In this document: in pieces, positions 40,927 through 50,503 of the stretch | Numbering within the stretch: position 1 is the first letter of the stretch | Layout: the number at the start of each line of letters is the position of its first letter | NCBI GenBank assembly: GCA_030849465.1 | Contig: JARVLF010000006.1 | Location: forward strand, 124,001 to 188,000 | Reading direction: 5' to 3' | DNA: 64,000 nucleotides | DNA from: Moesziomyces globuligerus | Taxonomy: Eukaryota; Basidiomycota; Ustilaginomycetes; Ustilaginales; Ustilaginaceae | Notes under the pieces: generated by a model | Databases searched by the model: none | Told to the model about the DNA's origin: nothing | Seen by the model: only the letters and a program-made list of their open reading frames with translations | Position numbers and translations under genes: made by a program

Positions 40927-42711
40927 ATGATTTCCAAGAACTTTGGCGCTCTACTCTCGGCGCTTCTGCTCGTCGCCTCGCCTTTCGGCGCCGATGCTGT
41001 CGCCATTCAAAAACCCGGTCTGAAGCAGTCCGAAACTTCAGTCTCGCGCGCCAACCAGATCAAGGCGGCCTATCGAACCTCGTACCAGGCCTACCTCAAG
41101 TACGCCACCGGTCACGATGCGCTGTTGCCCCTCTCCAACGGCTTCACCGACCCATTTGGCGGCTGGGGTGCCACGGTCGTCGACTCGCTCAGCACGTCGT
41201 TCCTCATGGGCCACAAGGACCTCTACGACCAGGGCGTCGAGTACTCGAAGAAGATCGACTTTTCCAAGACCTCGTCCGAGACCATCTCGCTGTTCGAGAC
41301 CAACATCCGCTATCTCGCCGGTCTCATCTCGGCGTACGAGCTCGGCGGCAAGAAGGAGCAGAAGCTTATCGACCAGGCCAAGGTCGTCGGAGACCATCTC
41401 ATCACCGGCTGGCTAGGGAACAATCCGTTGCCGTGCAACACGCTCAAGTGGAACAAATTTGCCACACCCGACGCCTGCACCTCGTCCGGTATCGCCGAAT
41501 CGGGGACGCTGATCCTCGAGATGGACCGTCTGTCGAAATACACGGGCGACTCCAAATACATCAAGCTGGCTACCAAGAGCATGAAGGCCATCGCTCAGTC
41601 CAAGGCCGTCTTCCCCGGTCTCTTTGCCCAGGTGTATGATCCCAAGACCGCAAAGGCGGCGGATGACTACGTGACCTGGGGCGGTGGAAGCGATTCGTTC
41701 TTCGAGTATCTAATCAAATACGCCTACCTCACGGGCGACGATCAGAGTCTGTGGATCCCCACCTGGGTCAACTCGGTCGCCTCTTCGATCGAACATCTCG
41801 TCGAGAGCCCCGAGCAGACGCAGGCGAGTCAGCTCCTCTACCTCACCGACTACTCGGCTTCCAACGGTGGCAACCTGCCGCGATGGTCGCACCTCGGCTG
41901 CTTTGCCGGCGGCAACTGGATCCTCGGCGCGAAGATGATCGGTCAGAGCGCTTTCGAAAAGTTCGGCCAGGCTCTCACGGCGTCTTGCGCCAACACGTAC
42001 CTCTCGAGTCCTTCGGGCATTGGACCGGAGAGCTTCGTCTTCGTCGGGACGAACAACAACACCAACGGCATCACCATCAACGATGCCGACTTTTACCGCC
42101 AGCACGGCTTCGACTTTGAGGTGACGCAGTACATCCTGCGTCCCGAGGTGATCGAGTCGGTCTTCTACGCCTACCGCACCACGGGCGATGCAAAGTGGCA
42201 AGAGATCGCCTGGAATGCCTGGAGCTCGATCTACCGCAACTGCCTCGTCAAGCAGAACGGCGCGCTCGCCGCACTCGCCAACGTCAACGCGACGAGGCCG
42301 AGCCAGCTCGACGACTCCGAGTCTTTCGTGTATGCAGAGACGTTCAAGTACCTCTACCTCATCTTTGCCGATCCGGAGGTGGCCAACCTGGACAAGTACG
42401 TCTTCAACACCGAGGCGCATCCGTTCCTCGTCGACCAGCCGCAGAAGGCCTCGTACCGCGCGCCCGCAGTCAGCGTCAAGCCACCCAAGGCCAACAAGCC
42501 CAAGTTGCCAAAGCCGCCTTCCAAGACCGACAAGGACGCACCCGTGCCCATGTTCTCCAGCCTGCCTGGGCTCAAACTGCCCCAGGGCGGAGGCAACACG
42601 CTCGGAAACCTCTTCGGTTCCTTGGGCAAGCGCACCGCCAGTCAGATCCGCCGCCACCGCGCCGCAGCGCACAAGAGGAGGCAGGACGAATCCACCGCCG
42701 ACCAAGCCTAG
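40927..42711 (+). CDS. Secreted class I alpha-1,2-mannosidase (GH47)
   Basis: 594 residues from the ATG at 40927. A signal peptide covers residues 1 to about 24 (hydrophobic core LLSALLLVASPF, then GADA). The GH47 barrel runs from about 45 to 510, with diagnostic blocks: GGWGATVVDSLST, ETNIRYLAGLISAYEL, HLGCFAGGNWILG, YILRPEVIESVFYAYR (holding the catalytic Glu of the family) and a terminal FNTEAHPF, whose Thr binds Ca2+. GH47 enzymes trim alpha-1,2-linked mannose from N-glycans in the ER/Golgi or outside the cell. No transmembrane anchor follows the signal, and the C-terminus (510-594) is Pro/Lys-rich, so it resembles the secreted fungal type. Several NxT/S sequons are visible. Confidence 0.9.
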   Translation: MISKNFGALLSALLLVASPFGADAVAIQKPGLKQSETSVSRANQIKAAYRTSYQAYLKYATGHDALLPLSNGFTDPFGGWGATVVDSLSTSFLMGHKDLYDQGVEYSKKIDFSKTSSETISLFETNIRYLAGLISAYELGGKKEQKLIDQAKVVGDHLITGWLGNNPLPCNTLKWNKFATPDACTSSGIAESGTLILEMDRLSKYTGDSKYIKLATKSMKAIAQSKAVFPGLFAQVYDPKTAKAADDYVTWGGGSDSFFEYLIKYAYLTGDDQSLWIPTWVNSVASSIEHLVESPEQTQASQLLYLTDYSASNGGNLPRWSHLGCFAGGNWILGAKMIGQSAFEKFGQALTASCANTYLSSPSGIGPESFVFVGTNNNTNGITINDADFYRQHGFDFEVTQYILRPEVIESVFYAYRTTGDAKWQEIAWNAWSSIYRNCLVKQNGALAALANVNATRPSQLDDSESFVYAETFKYLYLIFADPEVANLDKYVFNTEAHPFLVDQPQKASYRAPAVSVKPPKANKPKLPKPPSKTDKDAPVPMFSSLPGLKLPQGGGNTLGNLFGSLGKRTASQIRRHRAAAHKRRQDESTADQA

Positions 42712-42865
42712 ATCCTGCACGACACGTGCGTAGAAGCTCTGTGTCCGTTCGAGTCTCGCGTGCCTCAAGCACGCTCGTAGCCTGAATCGTAGTTTCGTTT
42801 TATCGATCATCTATCCAAAGTGTTGGTGCCCGTGACGTTATTTATGATTGTGAGTGTGGTGCAGG

Positions 42866-43515
42866 TCATGTTGTGGTGGGTGCGGAGCCGTACATGGCGG
42901 ATAAGACGCTCTGGAGTCCGCTACGGCCCTTGGCGGCATTGTCGCGGAAACGGGTGTAGGACCAGTCCTCGACCTTGCGCGCGGCGCCCGCAAGGATGCC
43001 AGAGAGGCCGGTGCAGCTGATATCGGCGACCTGCCTGAAGACGGTGACGGCATTGTGCGGGTCGAAGAGATGCTGATTTGCGTGTGCGGCGGAGCGTGGC
43101 GTGTATGTGATGTACTCCTTGACGAGCATGTACTGCGAGAGCGAGAGATTGGTGCTCGTCATCTGCACGGCTTTGGTCAACGGATTGACCATGACCACCT
43201 CGCGCACGTACGTGTCTTCGGATGCACCGATCAGCCGTGTGGCCCAGCCGGGGGCACCCTGTCGCACTCCGATGATGCGCTCCGTCCGCAGCTGCCCCGT
43301 CTCCCGGTCGAAGCTCTGGTCGATCACGTCCACCGACACGACGTGCTCCGCGTGCGGATTCGGATACTTGTTCCACACCGCTACACGCGCACGAACAGAA
43401 ACGACGAGTCAGCTCGGGTCGAATTCAAAGAGCAAAGAAGAGGAGACGACTTACCATTGGCTGTCTCGTGCCATGGGTGTGCGAACTCCTGCTCTTGCGA
43501 GAAAGTCTTCGGCAT
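42866..43515 (-). CDS. PRELI/MSF1 (Ups-family) mitochondrial lipid-transfer protein, two exons (43515-43455, 43380-42866)
   Basis: 191 residues after splicing. Exon 1 encodes 20 codons plus one base (MPKTFSQEQEFAHPWHETAN). Exon 2 begins AVWNKYPNPHAEHVVSVDVI, which reproduces the Ups/PRELI N-terminus (F-x-Y/H-PW...W-KYPNP). The intron (43454-43381 on the minus strand, 74 bp) starts GTAAGT and ends TAG. Ups proteins, with Mdm35, carry phosphatidic acid or phosphatidylserine across the mitochondrial intermembrane space. The protein has the expected length. Which yeast paralogue it matches (Ups1 or Ups2/3) is not certain; the short N-terminus looks slightly closer to Ups2/3. It is divergent from EFM5. 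Confidence 0.85.
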
Positions 43516-44198
43516 CTTGTCAATGCGGGAGCGAGGCCGAGTGCAGCGCAGCTGTTGCAGGACGGGTGGCCGGCTTGTACACTTCGCCCCGAGATGATGG
43601 TCAGTTGGCCGTCGAAGGGGTTGCGACCAAGTGTGCGAAGGATGAGCGCGGAAAGAAGGTTGAGAAAGGCTTGATGGAAGTGAAGGCCGAGGGGAGATGG
43701 ACGAGGGTTGGCCCAAGTGCGCAGGGTCTGCATGTGTTGGTGCGTGACTGCGTGTGTTGCTTCGTGAAAACGCAGCACAGCATGTGCGGAAATTTGTTAG
43801 GTCGCTATCAGGCTACAGCCCCGTCCCCGCCTCACCAGCTCCCGAACCTCCTGCTCATCACAGTTGCATGCGTCATCCACGTCTTTCAGCTCGAATCTTA
43901 TCGCGGCTACCTTGATCCTCTTCCGGCTTCGAGAGCATGGTGACGCGGTTCGAATGAGGTGTTTCCTTAGCACCACCAGTGCGAAAGGCTAGCTCTGATC
44001 TTCCAGAACCACGCATGTGGAGGCTTTGACCTCGAGGCGCAACTGGAGGAGTTTTCTCAGCGGCGGGTTCCGAAGCCCGACATCCGAGCCGCGAAGCTCA
44101 AATTTGTCGCCCCACCAACCACCCGGATACGCCTTGCTGCTGGCCCGCCCTCCTCGGACACACACCATTACACGCTAGAAGCTCGAAAACAAGCCACG
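43516..44198. other. Divergent promoter between PRELI-family gene and EFM5
   Basis: 683 bp between two divergent genes. No TATA box or RNA gene is recognised. Confidence 0.5.
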
Positions 44199-45176
44199 AT
44201 GGCAGAGGAGGGGGATAGATACGACCTCGACACCTCGGCACTGGATGCTCTCGACAAATTCCGTGCCGAGAAGGCCGCCGAGGATGCGCAGCTGCTCAAG
44301 TTCACCCAGTCCGCCTCTCGCAAATCGCAGCAGCGTTCCGCCAAGAAGTCCAAGGCCAAAGACGCAAGCAAGCCGCTGACCAAGGAGGAGGAAGAGGCCG
44401 AGGCAGCCAAGGCAGAAGAGGCATTGCTCGCCGAGATCGAGGCCATCGCTGACCTCGAACGCCTCAACGGAATCGCACCCGATTCGGCCGACTCGATGCT
44501 CGCCAATCTCGCATCCAGGCTCGAGGTTGCCAGCGACTCCGGAGACGAAGGCGCGACAGAGGCTGGGGAAGAAGGGACCGATGCAAATACGCTCGATGTG
44601 GACACCTTCCGCAAGACGTTCGGCGAGAGCTGGCAGCTCTCGCAGTTCTGGTACTCGGCCAAGTTCGTCCACGAGCTTTCGGAGCTCATCTTCAAGCTCA
44701 TCTCGCCTACCTCCCTTCCTGCTCCATCTGATCACGCTGCTGTTAAAGCAGCGTTCGGCGATGCACGGGTCGGCTTCCTTTGCTGTCCCACGGCGTGGGT
44801 AGGGTTCGTCCACGAGTACCCGGCGCTGAAACATCAGGCGTTCGTCTTCGAAGTCGACAAGCGCTTCCACGCCCTCAGCAAGACCTCGTTCGTCTACTAC
44901 AACCTGCACGAGCCCGAGAGCGTCCCCACAGAGCTGCTCGGCACTTTCGACGTGCTCGTGGCCGATCCACCTTTCCTCAACGTCGACACCCAGACCAAGG
45001 TCGCCACCACCGCCAAGCTGCTCGCCAAGCCCGAGGCCAAGATCCTCCTCTGCACGGGCGAGAGCATCGCCGACCAAGCCACCCAGCTCTACGGCGAACC
45101 GCACCTGCAGAAGCTCGACCTGGTCGTCGAACACCACGGCCTCGCCAACGCGTTTGGCATCTGGGGTAGAACATGA
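44199..45176 (+). CDS. EFM5: EFM5-like protein-lysine N-methyltransferase
   Basis: 325 residues from the ATG at 44199. It belongs to the N6AMT2/EEF1AKMT1 family, which trimethylates translation elongation factor eEF1A (Lys79 in yeast). The start is an acidic, Ala/Lys-rich helix region (SALDALDKFRAEKAAED), as in the family. After an insertion of about 80 residues comes FGESWQLSQFWYS, then the AdoMet-binding fold (CCPTAWVGFVHEYP, FEVDKRF), and the methyltransferase motif DPPF at about 255-258, then CTGE. The acidic insertion (about 45-130) makes it longer than yeast Efm5 (248). Cytosolic. It converges with the thioesterase gene, 130 bp apart. Confidence 0.9.
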   Translation: MAEEGDRYDLDTSALDALDKFRAEKAAEDAQLLKFTQSASRKSQQRSAKKSKAKDASKPLTKEEEEAEAAKAEEALLAEIEAIADLERLNGIAPDSADSMLANLASRLEVASDSGDEGATEAGEEGTDANTLDVDTFRKTFGESWQLSQFWYSAKFVHELSELIFKLISPTSLPAPSDHAAVKAAFGDARVGFLCCPTAWVGFVHEYPALKHQAFVFEVDKRFHALSKTSFVYYNLHEPESVPTELLGTFDVLVADPPFLNVDTQTKVATTAKLLAKPEAKILLCTGESIADQATQLYGEPHLQKLDLVVEHHGLANAFGIWGRT

Positions 45177-45306
45177 CCTGTAATTGGCTTCTAATGTATA
45201 TGATGTACGAGACGTGAGCATGCGACATAGAGCAGACTCGTGCGTAATCTAGAGTGTCGATTTCGTCCGACAGTGTCCAGTGGAAACCTGCCGAAGTCGT
45301 GGATGT

Positions 45307-46407
45307 CTAGCCTTCGATGGCCTGCTTGATCGCCTTGGCGTCCAGGAAGTACTTGGCGTACTTGGGCTCGACGAAGATCGCGCGGCACTCGAGCAGGAGC
45401 TGGCCCTCGGCGTCCTTGACCGTGCCCTTGACGACGGCCTTCCTGCCCCTGTGCTCGACGAGCTCGGTCTGGAGGACGATGTACTGATGCGCCATGGTGG
45501 GCTTCCTGTAGTCGATCTCGAGTCGGGCGGTGACGCCGATCTTGCCGGGCAGATTGTACATGGCCGTCCTGGCGAGCGCCTCGTCGCACACAGTGGCGAG
45601 CATGCCGCCGTGAACGATGCCATCGTGACCGCAGACGCTGCGACCCAGGTGAAGGATGATGGTGCTGTCGCCCTCTGCGCCGCCGAGCTGTGCAGCGCCG
45701 ACGCCAGTCTTGGTGAAGACGAGAGGCGGCACGGCGACCATGCCCGGTCCACGCAACGAGCCGGCAGTGAGGTTGTGCTGCGCCTTGACGCGGCTGTACT
45801 TGAGGTAGGGTCGCGTCATGACGTACTGGTGCGTATCCGCAGCGCCGCCCTCGACGGGTGGGCCAGCGACGGCCACATTGGCGCCAGGGATGCGTCCGTG
45901 GGCAGGCACCTCGACTGTGGTGGACTCGTCCAGATCGGTGATGTGCTTGCCCTGCGAGCGGAGCACTTCGAGTTCAGCCGCCGATCCGTGCGCCACCGAG
46001 GTGATCTTGAGCTGCTTAACGAGCGGCAGCGCATGGAGGCCGTCCTCGATCTCGCGCGTGTGCGCCTCGGCCTCGGGGCCGTCACTCTTGAGGCGGGGCG
46101 GCGTAGCGGGCTTGAAGATGAGCTTGAGCATCTGCGGAGGATACAGCGATCCAAAGAGGTACGACGAGATACCGACGAGCGAGAGTGCGATCGTCGCCTT
46201 TACAAACGTGCCTCCCGCCGCCTTGGGTGTCGGCGAAGTCGAGAGTGGGCGGCGCGGCACAGCACCCGCGGGCGTCGTCGACGCGGAAGATGAGGTCGCA
46301 TTCGAGAACCTTGGGACCAGAGAGGACGGCAAAGTGCTGGAACGGGAGCCTCTGAGGCCCGCAGACAGGTGCCGCAAGGGCACTGTCGCTATTGTCGTGG
46401 GCCGCAT
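45307..46407 (-). CDS. Hotdog-fold acyl-CoA thioesterase (THEM4-like), probably mitochondrial
   Basis: 366 residues from the ATG at 46407; an in-frame ATG at 46473 adds 22 residues and is also possible. The N-terminus is rich in Arg, Ser and Ala without acidic residues (MRPTTIATVPLRHLSAGLRG), as in mitochondrial presequences, and a hydrophobic segment near 75-95 (ATIALSLVGISSYLFGSLY) may be a membrane anchor. The hotdog domain is in the C-terminal half, with the family pattern GHDGIVHGGMLATVCDEALA followed by TARLEIDYRKPT. Fungal relatives hydrolyse medium- or long-chain acyl-CoA. The region between the anchor and the hotdog is longer than in bacterial members. Confidence 0.8.
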   Translation of the reverse strand: MRPTTIATVPLRHLSAGLRGSRSSTLPSSLVPRFSNATSSSASTTPAGAVPRRPLSTSPTPKAAGGTFVKATIALSLVGISSYLFGSLYPPQMLKLIFKPATPPRLKSDGPEAEAHTREIEDGLHALPLVKQLKITSVAHGSAAELEVLRSQGKHITDLDESTTVEVPAHGRIPGANVAVAGPPVEGGAADTHQYVMTRPYLKYSRVKAQHNLTAGSLRGPGMVAVPPLVFTKTGVGAAQLGGAEGDSTIILHLGRSVCGHDGIVHGGMLATVCDEALARTAMYNLPGKIGVTARLEIDYRKPTMAHQYIVLQTELVEHRGRKAVVKGTVKDAEGQLLLECRAIFVEPKYAKYFLDAKAIKQAIEG

Positions 46408-46926
46408 CTCTATTGGCAGACGAAGGAAGAGATGGAGGAGCGTCAAGACGCGACGGATCGCTTGCACCGGCATAAGATGCGCACCGTCTCGGGTAAAAAG
46501 CCAAGAGAGGAGATTCCAGCGCGGAGCTTGAAAACTGTGAGATCGTGCTGTGAGACACGACAATTTGTAGCGCTTACCACGTGTTAAACGCATCGGATGC
46601 AATCGCCACGCATCGGATGCGCGCTCCCACTCGCAGCAACGCCCGAATCAGCAAGGCAAGACCGCTGCGCTTTGTCCAGATGCTGGGCAGCCTGCAGCTT
46701 GACGGTGGTGGAGGATCGGCACATTCAAAGTAAATAATCGACCGCGCCCGCCGCCGGGCTGGAGAAGCTGAGCGATGTTGGCACATTTACGACTAAGCTC
46801 AGCGCTCGCACGGCTGGCTTTTATGATCTTGACAACGACCCTCCTCTCGCTTCCACCCTCTCGATCCTTTTCCACGGGGCCCGGCTCTTGATCACCTTTG
46901 AACGGACGAATCGCAACTTCGAGATC
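46408..46926. other. Divergent intergenic region
   Basis: 519 bp between the thioesterase and the unrecognised gene at 46927. It includes a 22-codon ATG-started frame at 46823-46891. No TATA box is certain. Confidence 0.45.
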
Positions 46927-47487
46927 ATGCGCCGATGGTATCTTCGAAAGATCCCTTGGAGTACCGCAGTGTCACTGCTGCGCGTTTTGCAGAAGCCACA
47001 TTTCCTTTACCAAAAGCCTGGCCAGGCGGTGTACATCCCAGCCGGGCAGCCATTCTTTTCCCTTTACACTCGAGCCGCCTCGGCTTGCGAGTTTGAATGC
47101 GTAAACCCATCGAAAGCCGATTGGGAGCTCACCGTAGAGGCTGGGCGGAGCGCCATCAAGGGGATCCTCGAGCATCTGTGCGACGAACGTGGGCTTGAGG
47201 TTTCCCTCATGGACATCGAAGCTCAAATCAAGCTGTGGGAGCGGACTCTTCCTGGTCTCCCGGCAGTGAGACGTCCCAACCTGGACGCGGTCTCTCGGCC
47301 CGAGGTGAGGGAGTTCATCAAGAAGCTGAAAGAGGGACGCGCCCGCATTCAGAAGAAGTACGATCGAGTCGCGGATGAATCTGGCGAATCTCAGGAAGTC
47401 GGAGTTACTGGCTCGTCCACGGTCAAGAACAGCCCGGATCAGACGACTCACTCATCCCACAGGAAGCGAAAGAGACCTCAGGCCTAG
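46927..47487 (+). CDS. Unrecognised protein of 186 residues
   Basis: Starts at the first ATG in frame (46927); a TTG at 46888 was not used. The N-terminus is basic (MRRWYLRKIPW). A segment at about 28-40 (QKPGQAVYIPAG) is like the PGxxxYIPAG turn of cupin or JmjC folds, but the usual metal-binding His does not follow it. The middle (55-140) is predicted helical with charged residues, and the C-tail ends in a basic HRKRKRP stretch like a nuclear signal. Candidate explanations are a lineage-specific nuclear protein or the remnant of a larger JmjC/cupin protein. A short upstream ORF at 46823-46891 precedes it. I do not assign a function. Confidence 0.5.
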   Translation: MRRWYLRKIPWSTAVSLLRVLQKPHFLYQKPGQAVYIPAGQPFFSLYTRAASACEFECVNPSKADWELTVEAGRSAIKGILEHLCDERGLEVSLMDIEAQIKLWERTLPGLPAVRRPNLDAVSRPEVREFIKKLKEGRARIQKKYDRVADESGESQEVGVTGSSTVKNSPDQTTHSSHRKRKRPQA

Positions 47488-47640
47488 ACAATCAGGTTCG
47501 TAAAGGGACAAAGGTCACATTGTCCACTTGCTCAAAGGGCGCTACGAAGAAGCTGCAAATCCATGTTGCCATTTGAAACCGCGTATTTGACATCCAAACA
47601 TGACGTGCTGCAGTATCGCGTGGTCATGATCGAGTCACGA

Positions 47641-49920
47641 TCATTCTTGGACCTTCCAGAAGACGACAGTCGAGACGGTTCCGGCCTTGATGCTTTCTTC
47701 GATCGTGACGTTTTTCTTTTGCTTTCCTTGCTGGACCGATTTGGGAGCATTGGGGTCGAGCTGGTCGTTGTGCGAGATGGCGGGTGGGAGGTGTGTGTCG
47801 ACCTTGGTCTTGGATGCGAGCTGGAGGCGGTTGTGTGGCATGTGGGTCAGGGCGCCAGAGTTGAGATCAGCCTCGCGCAGCTTCGGATCAAAGGCAGGGG
47901 TGGGTTGGGGCGCCGCGAGAGCCGCCGTCTTGGCAGCAGACACGTTCAACCCGTCCTGCTCCGAAATAATGTTGCCGCCAGCGACCGCTGTGAGACCAGG
48001 GAGAGGCTTGAGGTGCTGGGGCACAGCAAGGTTGGAACGCTTGCCGACGCCGAGCTGGAATCCAGCATTGGCACCCCAGACCATGACGTCTCGACCGAAG
48101 GCCATGTGGCCCGCCGACTCGACGGTATCGAGCACAAGTGCAACGTGGCCAGGCTTGCCGATGCTAATCGAGTGGATCGGAACGGGATGGGTCTGGCCCG
48201 TGCTCTCGGAAAACTCGATGAGGCCGGAGACGGTCTTGACGCGCGAGGGCTGCGAGACAACCTGGCTCCACATGGCGTTGCCGATGGTGCCCCACTGGCC
48301 CTTGCCCGAGGCGAGCAGGTCGATCTTGAACTTGCCGCCTGCCTCTCTGCGAGTCGTCATGAAGAACGAGTTGTCGGCGCCAGCGGCGATCGAGGTGGCG
48401 CGTACGTCGAGCGAGCTGTTGGAAAAGGATCTGGTGAGCACCACTTCGGTGGGCACAGGAACGCATTCCATGCTGAAGCTGGTACCAAGGCCGCACTGGC
48501 CGTGCGTGTGGCGGCCCCAAGCCAGGACGCGTCCGTCGTGGGTGCGCGCGATCGAATGCTCGTTGCCAGCGGCGATCTGGACGATGTTGATGTTGCGCAG
48601 CGCGGGGATCTCGTGGAGCGTGGTGCACCAGCGAATGCTGCTGCTCGGCTCGGTGAGAGGCTTGGGGGGCGGTGCGGGGTCGGTGCTGGTCTCGAAAGCA
48701 GGCTCGGTGCTGGCCTGTGGCTTGGACGTGCGTTTGGTCTGAGTGGGAGGAGCAGGAAGCCAGTCCGACGGGACCAGGCTCGAGATGGGCCTGCCGCCGT
48801 GATTGGCCTCGAGCTCGGCGAACACCCTAGGCTCGAGCAGCGTCTCGACGTGGCCTGCTTTGCTGTCAGGCGTCTTGGGCGCGTTCAGCCAGACGCGACG
48901 AGTGCCGAGCTGGCCAAAGGCGTTGGCCTCCTCTCCGATGGGTGTGACAAACGTGCGTCCTTTGTTGGTGACCGAGAGCAGGTGATCCGCCCCTGCAACA
49001 ATGTCGTAAACCTTTTCAGTGCTGCCCCAGTGGGCCGATGGAGCGGGATGCAGGACCTCATGATCGATGGTAGGGCTGGCGAATGCGTTGAAGAGCTTGA
49101 AAGGATTCGAAGACCAGCCGGGGTACTTGGGCCTCGCCTGAAGCTGCTGCACGGCCGAAAAGACGTAGATGTAGCCGTCTTTGGAGAGCGCATAGATCTT
49201 CTCCTCGGTTGCCTCCACCTTGATGATGTCCTTGCCGGAAAGCGTCTTGACTGGGTTCAAAACGAGGCTGGCAGTGTTGACGAGGGGAGCGTTGAGATTT
49301 GCGCCCGCTTTCTCGCGCCTACGGCCCAGGGGCACGTCCTCGACCGCAGTCACCTGGCGGACGGTGGGATCAAAAAAGCCGAGACCCCACTGGTATACAT
49401 CTCCGTTGGCATCGACGGCTACACCGTGCTTCTCTTGCAGGTTAATGTCGCGCAGCGCCACACCGTCAAAGAAGGGGATAGACCTGGGCGAGCGGATGAG
49501 CGTGACGGACGGTGCGTCGGGTGCGACCACGTTGTATCGGTTTGATCCCCAGGCGTAGACACCTTGCAGCCTTGCGCGCTCGCGCATCTGGTCTTGCTGA
49601 GAGACGACGGGAGCCGGAATGCCGCCAGCGACGACAGGAGCCGCCTCGGAATGGACAGGCGACGAGACGGAGTACCAGGTGGTCAGGGCAGCAGCCGCCG
49701 CAGCTGCGGCAGCTGTTGCGTACGCAGAGCCCCTGCCACTTCCATTCTGCGAAAGAGCAGCTCGTGCAGCGACAGTGTCGCTGGTGAACCTCGACTTGGA
49801 CGAGCTCGAGTAGGTGCGTTGGGAGATCGAGGCCCGTCCCCAGCTTGCGCTCGAACGAGACGGAACGGAAAGATTCGAGATGACAGCTCGCGTGGATCGA
49901 GTCCTCATCGTAGCCGCCAT
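47641..49920 (-). CDS. Mitochondrial RCC1-repeat protein (Fmp25/RCC1L-like)
   Basis: 759 residues from the ATG at 49920; an upstream frame to 50076 was not used because this ATG opens a mitochondrial-type presequence (Arg/Ser-rich, no acids, residues 1-45). A hydrophobic Ala-rich segment (about 70-90) could be a membrane anchor. The rest is a seven-bladed RCC1 propeller with insertions: VYAWGSNRYNVV, DVYQWGLG, VLAWGRHTHGQCGLG, VMVWGANAGFQLGVG. Yeast Fmp25 is needed for respiratory complex III assembly, and human RCC1L acts in mitochondrial ribosome biogenesis. A disordered Pro/Thr-rich insertion lies in the middle (about 400-440). It is divergent from UVDE. Confidence 0.85.
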   Translation of the reverse strand: MAATMRTRSTRAVISNLSVPSRSSASWGRASISQRTYSSSSKSRFTSDTVAARAALSQNGSGRGSAYATAAAAAAAAALTTWYSVSSPVHSEAAPVVAGGIPAPVVSQQDQMRERARLQGVYAWGSNRYNVVAPDAPSVTLIRSPRSIPFFDGVALRDINLQEKHGVAVDANGDVYQWGLGFFDPTVRQVTAVEDVPLGRRREKAGANLNAPLVNTASLVLNPVKTLSGKDIIKVEATEEKIYALSKDGYIYVFSAVQQLQARPKYPGWSSNPFKLFNAFASPTIDHEVLHPAPSAHWGSTEKVYDIVAGADHLLSVTNKGRTFVTPIGEEANAFGQLGTRRVWLNAPKTPDSKAGHVETLLEPRVFAELEANHGGRPISSLVPSDWLPAPPTQTKRTSKPQASTEPAFETSTDPAPPPKPLTEPSSSIRWCTTLHEIPALRNINIVQIAAGNEHSIARTHDGRVLAWGRHTHGQCGLGTSFSMECVPVPTEVVLTRSFSNSSLDVRATSIAAGADNSFFMTTRREAGGKFKIDLLASGKGQWGTIGNAMWSQVVSQPSRVKTVSGLIEFSESTGQTHPVPIHSISIGKPGHVALVLDTVESAGHMAFGRDVMVWGANAGFQLGVGKRSNLAVPQHLKPLPGLTAVAGGNIISEQDGLNVSAAKTAALAAPQPTPAFDPKLREADLNSGALTHMPHNRLQLASKTKVDTHLPPAISHNDQLDPNAPKSVQQGKQKKNVTIEESIKAGTVSTVVFWKVQE

Positions 49921-50503
49921 GATCCAGGAAGTAAGATGATCAGAGAAGGTGTCCTGGTCGATGGTCCAAAGCAATAACAGCCAAAGGCGAAAGGGTCGAG
50001 GGCCCACCCAAAAAGATGGTGGCCCTTGCAGAGTCCTCTCACCCAAGCTGCGCAGGATTGGTAAGCGGGAAACCAAGCCAATTGTTAGGCCACGCGCTCA
50101 TTACAGCTCAGATTACCCAAAAAAAGAAAAGAAAATAAGGCGACCTGCCTCCACTTTTTGCTGCAAGGCTGCTGCAGACCCTGCATGAGAGGAGAGCACG
50201 CGCAATGAGCTCATGGGCGGATCGGGTGGTCCGCTGCAGAGCGTGACTGAGCGTCTGGACGTGGTGGCTCCACGACCGATAGCGAACCGAGTTGGATGGT
50301 TCCGCATCCGCCGCACTTCTTCTCGTATAGGTCAGTTGAGGCGAAGGGGATGTCTTCGTTCGCCACCATGATCCCTCGAGTCTTTCATGCATCGCCGCCT
50401 TTCTTGAACCAGATCACACTCGCTCACAAGCTCTCGAGACACTGCGAGGCACATTGTGACTGATCGATCTCGACTCTCGTCGCTGCAGCCGGCAGCAGTA
50501 TAC
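49921..50503. other. Divergent promoter between RCC1-like gene and UVDE
   Basis: 583 bp with an A-rich patch near 50118-50130. No supported gene. Confidence 0.5.

Noticed and set aside
43930..43960. Possible tRNA B-box (GGTTCGAAT)
   Set aside because: No matching A-box, acceptor stem or cloverleaf could be found around it.
50456..50503. GTG-initiated extension of UVE1
   Set aside because: Nuclear fungal genes rarely start at GTG, and a good ATG lies at 50504.
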